Origin: Emydura subglobosa
Lineage: Eukaryota; Chordata; Testudines; Chelidae
Direction: 5' to 3'
Length of the DNA: 64,000 nt
NCBI GenBank assembly: GCA_007922225.1
Contig: ML679956.1
Span: 12,435,049 to 12,499,048 of the forward strand
In this document: positions 55,546-64,000 of the stretch, one piece after another
How the letters are laid out: each line of letters opens with the position of its first letter
How positions within the stretch are numbered: the stretch's first letter is position 1
Translations under genes and position numbers: made by a program
The notes under the pieces: generated by a model
The model's database searches: none
Told to the model about the DNA's origin: nothing
What the model saw: only the letters and a program-made list of their open reading frames with translations

Positions 55546-58500
55546 ATTTAGAATATGTTCTTTGTCTGACTGTTCGTAGAGAAGACCTTGCAATTTCCAG
55601 ATTGGTACAAAATAACTTGCAACAAAAATAAAATTTCTGCATAAAAAACATCTTATCCTTGACACTTCGTCTTTTGTGATTGATATGGTATGCTGAGGGC
55701 TGACCACTGGCTTCTTCTCAACAAACTGTAGTTGCCTTTAAACCCATCCCACGGTAATGCTGTGTATACAGCAAGGGACAAAGTAATCCAGGTTTTTGTG
55801 AGAGCATGTAGAACTAACAGAACCTTATATTTATTGCTGAAAGTTTCAGAAGGAAAGTCATCAGTCACATATGTTGAGTAACCAAAATTCCAAGGTCTCT
55901 TCCTTCTTCCTTATGCTGTTTCTAAGCATACTTGTCATACGTGATTAGAGTTGCCAACATCATTTTGGTAACGAATGTGGGGGATTGAGGCCAGACTGAA
56001 GGCAAAATTCTGGGCTGGAAATGGACACACCCATGGTACACCCAGTGGGCAATAGCAGTAAAGCCATGCATGTAAACAAGTTTCAGCTCCATTGGAGGAT
56101 AGCAGTATCCTTTGTTGATGGCTGTCATGAGACAGTGGGGGGATTCTATGAATTTCTAATAAAATAGCTGAACTAGTTTTAAAAAAAAAAAAAAAAAAAA
56201 AGTCCCAATCCTACCCCTGGATACAAATGAGAGGAGGACCACAAGGACACACTTACCAAGGGAACACAAAACTAATCCCTGGATAGCACAAAGCAAGTGA
56301 GTCTAGGCAACTTGAGAACCTTCTTAGGAGGAGAAAAACAGGGCCTTGAAGGGAGAAAAACAGGCAGACAGCTCAAGCCTGGTTCACCAACCTAATGGCA
56401 CCTAGACCCCATGGTTCTTTTGGACTGGAGTGGGGAGAAACTGTAGGAATGAGAAATATGTAATCTGGAAGTGTGGCTTGGTTCCATGTCTTCTTCTCCT
56501 TGACCCTCCGCCAGGTTTCTGTTGCTAGTCTCAGAACTGACCCTCTCCACACAGGGCCCTGAAACACAGGAAGCTTGCCCAGTTCTTTTCTACTTTCAGG
56601 CATTTATCAGATGACTGAGGCATCTCTGCACAAGCGTGAAGTGGGGTTGGATTTCATGTAGTGTGAGTACACACAGTACTCTGTGTAAGGTGGGAGTGAA
56701 GGCTGCAGTCTGGGGATTATTGCAGTTTCCTAGTCTAATTCATGGTTATCAACAGAAAGCTAAAATCAAAAGCACGAAGTCTCCCCTTGAGAAACTTGTT
56801 CCTGGCATCAGTGAAGGCAGACTGTAACAGAGGAGCCTGAAGTGGAGATGCTGGTGCCAAAAGACTTTGCATATGGATTCTATGCCTTTTGCATGATTGC
56901 CAGGAGCCAGAACTAGGCTGAAAGTGTGCATGAATGGCAGCCATGACACTAGGATTGTTTTGCAAGGTACAGAACAAATATCTGGCATAATCCAGTTTGG
57001 ATCAAAGCAAGAATCAGAAAAATTAGGGCTGTGAAACAAAGTCACTACAAAACATTTCCTCAAGATTATTTCTCCTGCCCAAGGCAAATGACTTTGCAAA
57101 CTAGTTCTATTCCAAATGCAATCACCTTGTTTATATAATCTTAATTCAAAGGACATGCTTCAGAAAAAGGCAAAAACCCCTCCACCCTCAAATTATGAGC
57201 AAATGTCAAAAATGCTGATTTGCATTGGCCAGCTCTACACTAACTCATAACCTACTATAGTCGTCTGCACGAATCGTGAATAGTTCAGGCAATTCTGGTG
57301 GTCACAGGACCCAATGGTTTTCCCTGCACTATAAAGCCATGGAACCAAAACATATTCCAGGTCTTTGATTTCAAAAGTAATTTTGAACATTTCTATCACC
57401 AATTTTGGCGCAATAACGGCAATGACCTAGACGACCAGTCACGCTCTAAATAGTGATTAGACAAACCAAACACTCTATAAATCAACCCATAGACTAAAAT
57501 ATATTCACATAAAGTATTTTATTAATTTTGCTCAAAATTGTTCAAAGTCAATCCTATTTGCGGACAAATAGCTAAATTAATAAATTATTTGCTATGAATA
57601 GTTCATTCAACTATTAAAAACTCAGAAGAGTTTATCCATCATACTTTGAAGAAAACAATCTCCTCTAGCCCAAGACTAGAATATGAAATTTCAGGCCAAT
57701 TTTTGCTAGGTTAACAGAGGTATCAGAGGAGTGCAGCGTTAAAATGAGTCTTTAAATGGAAACTGTCCTACAGCCTTACCTATAAAGTTTTAATGAGTTT
57801 CCATAATGTTAATATCATTCAATTGTAAGGTTTCCCATTACTATGAATGCAGTAGGGCAGTATTTTATATTTCAGCTTTGTGCTAGTACTATAGGTTCAA
57901 TTCCTTAGCAGAATATAGACAAGTGAGACAGACAATTATGCAAATTTAGAAAGAGAAGGAATTCCATTACTGGGAATACATTAATCTAATACTGTAACTG
58001 TGTCACTATATAAATCGCCAGGGAGACACAATATTAAAACAATTACAGGATCATTGGATCTAATTGCAATAACACACAAAGCTAGTAAGTAAATATCTCC
58101 TATGTAAAGCCTTAGGATAATCCCTGATTTATATATGAAAGGACTTCGCTCTCACTACAACATGTAGTCTTATTCACTTTATTTTGGGAGAGTGGTTAAA
58201 AATATTACTTTATCACCAAAATCCTCTGGGGGGGGAAGTATGGACTTCGGCCCTGAAGACTCAATAGTAAAAGAACAGCAAGATATTCAAATAATTTAAA
58301 AAGTAGCAGATTTTGAAGTGACATTTTAATCTGAGGGGAAAAAATATCTAACTCTAATTTAGACCATGCCCTTAAATATTCTACACCTTAAGGAAATTCT
58401 TTGACAGCAGAAAGCATTTTCTAGGATTTTAGAAGCAAACTCTAAATATGAGCAAAAACTCTTCTAGTAATGATATTGCAGTGCCAGCAAAACTCTTTGT

Positions 58501-59449
58501 GGTGTTACATGAGAGAAAGACAACTAGCCTAGATTTATTGTTCAATCTGAGTTTAAAAAAAAAAAAAGCCTAGAATTTACTTTTAAAATCTAGTTTTAAA
58601 ATACTTCAAAATCCAGACCCATGAATTGTGTTCCTGGAACTGAGAGATGGGGTGAAAAGAAAGATACTTTGATGGATATAATCTCCACAAAGTGACTCCA
58701 CAAAATAAGTTACTTCCCTTCTAACAAAATGCTAAAATATCCATGGTTTTAAGGATATCAGATTTAAACACTGCAGAAATAACCTGAAAGACACAGAGCA
58801 TTGTCTGCCCTGAAGCAAAATTCCTAACAGTCACAAGACTGCAGCAGTTGCAGGCATGATTTATGATATCCTGTCACTGACCTCTCAAAGCTAAAGACCA
58901 ATTAAGTATAGGATGTGGTAGGTAGTTCCTATCCAGTTGGATCACATGTTGCAGTGTGTAATGAGTTTGCATTTGCTATTGGGCATGTATACAATAGTTC
59001 AGGTTTCTGCAGTTTACTGCACAGCACTTTCTTCATATAAAAGCAGTGTAATATATGTACAAAAAGGAATGCAGGAGAATACTAGCATTTTCTCTAACCT
59101 ACTCTGAATGACTTTTTCCTGAAACTGTAAAAATAAATAAATACATTTTGGGGGGGGGGGATTTTTTTTCTGGACTATCTCACAGGTATGTCCTTAATTT
59201 TGAAGGGCATTTAGATACTACACTGATGAAAATGTTTACTTTTAGCATTTTCTTTTGTACTCAGTACCAAAACAAGATAAAAAGATAGGTGATGTTTCAT
59301 CTGAGCAAAGTCCATTGTTCTAGTTGAGAGTTATGATTCTGACCATGAGGTTATTCAAAGGGGGTAGGACTGTAGGTGAATATTTGAAAAGAGATCACTT
59401 CTCCCAGCCTAAGTACTGATTTGATTAGGAGTAGACATCAACACACTGT
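55546..59449. other. Intronic stretch with a possible retrocopy tail
   Basis: No gene recognised. AATAAA at 56158-56163 is followed 17 bases later by a 21-A run (56181-56201), like the 3' end of a retroposed transcript; the parent is not recognised. A-runs also at 58555-58566. Confidence 0.45.
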
Positions 59450-60140
59450 CAAGATAGTCCACTGCCAGGAGAAACTTCTAAGGATAAAGACTCTCATGAC
59501 TTCTTTTTCCCCCACAGCAACAGACTTTTATGCTAGGCCTTAGTACTATGTGCTCAGTCCCACTCAATGCCTCTGCACTGGTTTCTCATCCAGATTCTCT
59601 CATTGATAGGAGAGAGCTTAGACTGGAGAGTCCATCTCCCAGGAGTAGTAAGAAACTCAGTCTGATGTATGAATAGTTACAGTATTTCAAGGGATACCCA
59701 ACAGCTTGACCAGGGATGATGGGCAGGCAAGGAGCAGAGCCCTCCACACCGTGATGTGGAGGCCAGATCCATCCACTGATAGTGCTACAGTGAAGAAATC
59801 CAGCTTGTCCTCATGTCTTCATCAGGACCAACAATGTGGTGGTGATGATGGCATGAGAACTGACAGGAGTGACACACAAAATTTCTTCTGTTCCACTTAC
59901 CTAAAAAAACCATTGGGTATCCTGAGAGGATTTAACATTCCAAAGTACCTCATCCTGCAAGCAGACCAGCTCAACAGAAGTTGGAAACAGGTTAATAGCA
60001 TGAGCAGATGTTCACAAATTTCCACCTGTGTAGAACCACCTGGATCTTTCCTCACAAGAGATGAAGCCTGGCTTAATTTGAGATTGGGGCCATGCATCAT
60101 CCATAGAGCAGTTCTCTCCAACAGATTTTCTTTGGGGCTA
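59450..60140 (+). pseudogene. Possible decayed DIRS-type RT/RNase H fragment
   Basis: In shifting frames RTNNVVVM (near 59830), GVTHKISSVPLT and TSSTEVG resemble RNase H blocks of DIRS elements (RTDNTTAM, GGxxS..LSSLAL, AD.LSR). The next part, GATGTTCACAAATTT then GAACCACCTGGATCTTTCC, resembles the following conserved segment. The longest open frame (59706-60227, 173 codons) is in a different frame and has no domain of its own. Weak call. Confidence 0.3.
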
Positions 60141-60452
60141 TGCTGCTGTTTCTCTTTAGACTTTTTGGAGGAGGTGGGGGGAGCTCCGTTTTATTCCCTT
60201 GGGTCCAACATTCCATTCTTCTGGTAGTTCCCCAATTTCACATTTCTAGTTTTACTAAACTAAAAATATAAATTCAGGTCAATCCCAAGTTAAAAAGTGA
60301 ATTGAGCAGAGAGGTTGCAGCTGTTTTGTCTCCTTCTTCGTATCACCACCATAGACTTCTAATCATGATGGTTGCATAGAATAAAGACAATAACTGAAAT
60401 GTTCTCAGATTTTCTTTAATTTTTCATTTGTAGTTTTTAGAATGTAGTTTAC

Positions 60453-60454
<2 letters not shown>

Positions 60455-60491
<37 letters not shown>
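60455..60491. repeat. (TG)n microsatellite
   Basis: About 18 uninterrupted TG units. Confidence 0.95.
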
Positions 60492-60494
<3 letters not shown>

Positions 60495-60595
60495 CAAATC
60501 TCATTTGCTGACTATCATTGGATCACACCATTTCTGTAAATTAGCAACTATATCATTTCATGAAAAATGGATCTGGTGTACATTTCCCTGAGGGT

Positions 60596-60966
60596 ATGTA
60601 GAGGTCTTCCAGGGGGGTACATCAGCTCATCTAGATATTTGCCTAGTTTTACAGCAGGCTACATAAAAAGCACTATTGAAGTCAGTAAAAACTAAAATTT
60701 CATACAGACAATGACTTGTTTATACTGCTCTATGTACTATACACTGAAATGTAAGTACAATATTTATATTCCAGTTGATTTTTTTATAAATATATGATAA
60801 AAATGAGAAAGTAAGCAATTTTTCAATAATAGTGTGCTGTGACACTTTTGTATATTTGTCTGATTTTTGTAAGCAAGAGGTTTTTAAGTGAGGTGAAACT
60901 TGGGGTATGCAAGACAAATCAGACTCCTGAAAGGGGTACAGTAGTCTGGAAAGGTTGAGAGCCACT
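60596..60966. mobile_element. hAT-like non-autonomous element relic
   Basis: GTATGTAGAGGTCTTCCAGG, TTACAGCAGGCTACATAAAA, TGTGCTGTGACACTTTTGTA, GGGGTACAGTAGTCTGGAAA and GGTTGAGAGCCACTG follow the order of an abundant amniote DNA transposon relic. Family name uncertain; ends degenerate. Confidence 0.5.
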
Positions 60967-63007
60967 GTCCTACACAAACTGTTTTGCTTCAATCTTTTGG
61001 ATTGTCTTTTGAATGTGTGATAAGTTATATTTTACCACAATAGACTCTTCAACTTGTGAGCAACAAGCCATTTTTGCCTATTCTTGTCCTGTTAAGAGCA
61101 TAGGAAATGAAGTTGGGTTTAAAGAAGTCAGTATTTTAATTATTAGGATAGAGGATAAAGATTGAAATTGCAGGTTATTTAAATAAGTATTGATAGACAA
61201 CTGCAATTGGCCTAAAACTGTATTCCATACAGTTGAACTGCTGAACTGTTAATGATGAAAACACATGGTTGCTCTTGATTTTCTAGGAAAGTGCATATTT
61301 GAGCTGCTTTTGTTTTCTACTGCTATCATGGAGGGTTCAAGAACCAAAAAAAAAAAAAATTGTTCAGGTAAAATGCTTGATATTTCTCCATCACGTTATA
61401 GTGCCTGTCTTTTCCACAGCTGAAAAAGATGATTTGTTTTGGATACTTGGTCTGGGTGGTGACCGTTCCTATTATTGAGTAAAGCATGGAATTTCCTTGG
61501 ATGCCTTTTATACAACTAATATATTTTCTTTTGAAAATATATATTTTTTTTTGGCTGTCTGCTTTAATCATGCTGCCTTGACTTGCATTTACAGTAGAGG
61601 TATTTGCTTAGAGATGGTAATTTGTATTTAATTTTGCATGTTTGGCTGCATGAAAGTTAAATAATATAAGACTGACTTAACTGGTCTTTGCGGAATTGCA
61701 CTTTGTTGAAATCTTATTCAAAGTAGTGGACACTGAATTTGTAAATAGATTTTGAATCCTGGGCTCTGCTAAATTGATTTATGTAATTACTACAGAACAG
61801 TTTCATTGGTACACAAAAACTCTGCTGTTCCAAATTATTTAACAGGGCTAATCCAATTTAGAATTAGATCAAGATGCCTAAAGCTATATCAGTCCTTAGT
61901 TGATCCCATGCTTAATAATTATAAAATATTTAATGTATTTGTGATTTTTTGTTTTGTTTTCATCCAGCAAAAATATCTTCAGTATTATGAAAATTGGCAG
62001 TATGTGTCCAACGGAGAGGTGCCTACTTATTTCTCAGTATTGGTTTCTGGACACTTTTTTTTGTGTGTGTGAGAAGTTTGTATTCTCCCAAACAACTTTT
62101 AAAATAATATTTTGAAAGTCTGCAAATTCAGAATTAAGTGTCCACAAACAACCTTCTCTTCCTATCCCTCTCAGTATGCATTATACATGTGTTGTAAATG
62201 AGCTTCTATGCTAATTCAAATACTTTTTCAAATTTTTCCACCTTTGTTCTATTTGTAGTATTGATAAGGTTATATGTTTATTTTTGAGAATGAGGTTGCA
62301 GAACTGAGTATGGTGACCAGTGTTTGTACAGTATACATTATTCATAGTGGATATCTGCTTATATGTTGATGTCTGATTCTCAGACCAACATTGAAAGAGA
62401 AAATAAGTATAGGGTTTGTACTTTACATAGAAAATTGTGACATGTTAGTGATGGTTTTGGGGGACTGTGGCTAGATGGTGAGATATAAAAATTATATTTC
62501 TTTACTATAATGGGAATAGATGGAGGGGAGGGAAGGACAGGTATTTGATTGGCATCTGGTAAATGTCAAACTATTGTAGCAGGTTCATTACAGAATGATG
62601 TATTTTGAAGAATTTATTTTTGGTGGGTGACTCTAAGTGTAGCTTGTTCATTACAGTATGAGTTGAAATAACAAGGGCAAGTGATGTATGTTATGTGGTG
62701 CATTATGGAAATGTGTGAAAAGGCACAATGTGAATATGTTTTGGTACCACTGGGATGTAGTGGTAGGTTGTTAAAGATACAGAATAAGGGGTAGAGTTAA
62801 CGTTTCACAAGCAACCTTAACTCTGAATTTCTAAATTTACAAATGTAGCATTCAGATAGAATTCCTTGTGGTCTCAATAAACGCAGTATTTTTTAGGGAT
62901 TTTAGCAAAAGCAGTTAATTATACCTAGGCTTGAAAATTCCACTTGCTTGTGATAAGCAATCAGTTTCCTGATTAAGAGCCAATAACTTTTGCAGAATGC
63001 AAGTTTT

Positions 63008-63043
<36 letters not shown>

Positions 63044-64000
63044 TTCCAGCCTCCTAGTTTTGAAGAAAACTTTCCACATGTGAACCAATTGTAACTGTTC
63101 TAGTGCTGCCTTCCTAAGACTGCAGATAAACAACACTGTGATGACAAGCTATGAGCAGCCACTTAGGCAGTCTGATTGCCCAGTGACAATTGACTGGTCT
63201 TCTCATTTTCCAATACTGATATTTAGAACCCTATGAACAGCAAATAATTAGATCTTTGTTCTGTTGCTGCTTGGACACGTTTTTAGCAGTAACAGAAGGC
63301 TGGAGCTAGTCACTGGAGAGACCTCCTCAAAACTGGGGACTATTGAGTATGACAACACAGCTGCCAGAAAGTTGAGGGAAGGTGTAGATTAGTGAAGACT
63401 CTACTCACCCTTACGCTTGTAGTACTAAGGAGGCTCTGCAATGGGAATGCTCATTTTCTTTTTTGGGAGAGGAGCATCAAATGTATCAAATGTGTACTTG
63501 CTGTAAGCAGATACGAAAGATGCAGAAGAGGTAGGAGGTAATCCAGCCCACCTTCTCCCATTTCCTATCATCCTAAGGGTCACTTCTCACTTGTTCATTG
63601 CCCCTGTACAGTGAGCCCCTTCCCTCCTCCCCCCGCCATCTTTATCAGTTGTTGACTAATGGATTTAGTCTTTTGGCTACTAAGTGTCTGGTAAAAATGT
63701 TTTGGTCCTAAGCATGCAAGAATGGGGGTGAAAAGATGAAAGGTTGATGGGGTACATTGTTTTGTTTCCTTTTTTTTTAAAAAAAAAAAAGGCGGTAAAG
63801 GATTGGAACAGAGATTTTTTGGGGGTGAATGTGGTAGAAGACAAAACAAGAGAAATAGAGAACAATAAGTAGGAAATGAGAGAGCTGTAAAGGAGTGGAG
63901 GTGGAAGAGGAAACTCAAATTGAAGAGACAGCATAGTCCATGCACAATTTGTTAGCCATTTTAATTACATGGGTTTCTAAATTGACATAGTTAAATGGAT
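60967..64000. other. Intronic stretch without recognisable gene
   Basis: AT-rich sequence with A runs at 61347-61359, 63012-63040 (29 A) and a T9/A13 tract near 63770-63791. Short open frames only. Confidence 0.5.

Larger units (their letters stand above)
36827..64000 (+). other. ZNRF2: ZNRF2 intron 2 (continues past the window)
   Basis: The donor GTAAGT is at 36827. I did not find a segment encoding the next conserved part (linker plus RING cysteines) downstream, so the window is read as intron to its end. A missed small exon cannot be excluded without a translated search. Confidence 0.6.

Noticed and set aside
36827..64000. Search by eye for the ZNRF2 RING exons
   Set aside because: No segment encoding the RING cysteine pattern with splice sites was found; a translated search would settle it.
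1..64000. tRNA or rRNA genes, CRISPR arrays, prokaryotic operons
   Set aside because: No cloverleaf with flanking signals, no regularly spaced repeats, no operon-like gene layout; the sequence is vertebrate intronic DNA.

Overview
This is vertebrate nuclear DNA, almost certainly from a turtle (a crocodilian is the main alternative). There are no prokaryotic features. The evidence is a split gene with canonical splice sites, an AT-rich intronic background, MIR/CORE-type SINE pieces, CR1 LINEs with the turtle-type 3' end, DIRS and Penelope-like retroelements, and many short 'GTCTACACT'-ended non-autonomous DNA transposons of the kind that fill turtle genomes. The organism call is an inference from repeat style; no species marker is visible.

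The only host gene I can support is ZNRF2 (zinc and RING finger 2, a membrane-associated E3 ubiquitin ligase) on the + strand. Exon 1 (1-416) starts four codons into the protein inside a CpG-rich block. Exon 2 (36731-36826) encodes the C2HC-type zinc finger. Intron 1 is about 36.3 kb. The rest of the window (36827-64000) is intron 2 as far as I can read: I found none of the downstream RING exons.

Intron 1 is mostly unremarkable single-copy-looking sequence. It carries scattered TIR-type MITEs (4.4, 9.0, 10.7-11.3, 14.9 and 22.0 kb), MIR pieces (12.1, 22.5, 31.5 kb), two related LTR-like repeats (5.1 and 22.6 kb) and a minus-strand CR1 3' end (34.9-35.4 kb).

Intron 2 is a retroelement graveyard with one nearly complete element. 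A DIRS-type tyrosine-recombinase retrotransposon (49357-55451) keeps inverted terminal repeats, an internal complementary region that matches the two outer ends perfectly (40 bp and 62 bp), a Gag ORF of 800 codons, a reverse transcriptase/RNase H region and an intact tyrosine recombinase. The RT region is broken by one frameshift and one nonsense codon. The element sits inside an older CR1 3' end. Two older DIRS relics (38.0-39.6 and 43.2-44.1 kb) and a possible third (59.5-60.1 kb) lie in the same intron. A minus-strand Penelope-like element (39.9-41.3 kb) retains its GIY-YIG endonuclease region and a 3' tail with a degenerate hammerhead-ribozyme-like core. A CR1 copy (45947-47710) is framed by a perfect 17-bp target-site duplication.

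The most interesting items are the well-preserved DIRS replication/integration architecture, a heptamer repeated 13 times in two reading phases in its Gag region, the hammerhead-like motifs in Penelope-type tails, and the recurrence of DIRS insertions in one intron.
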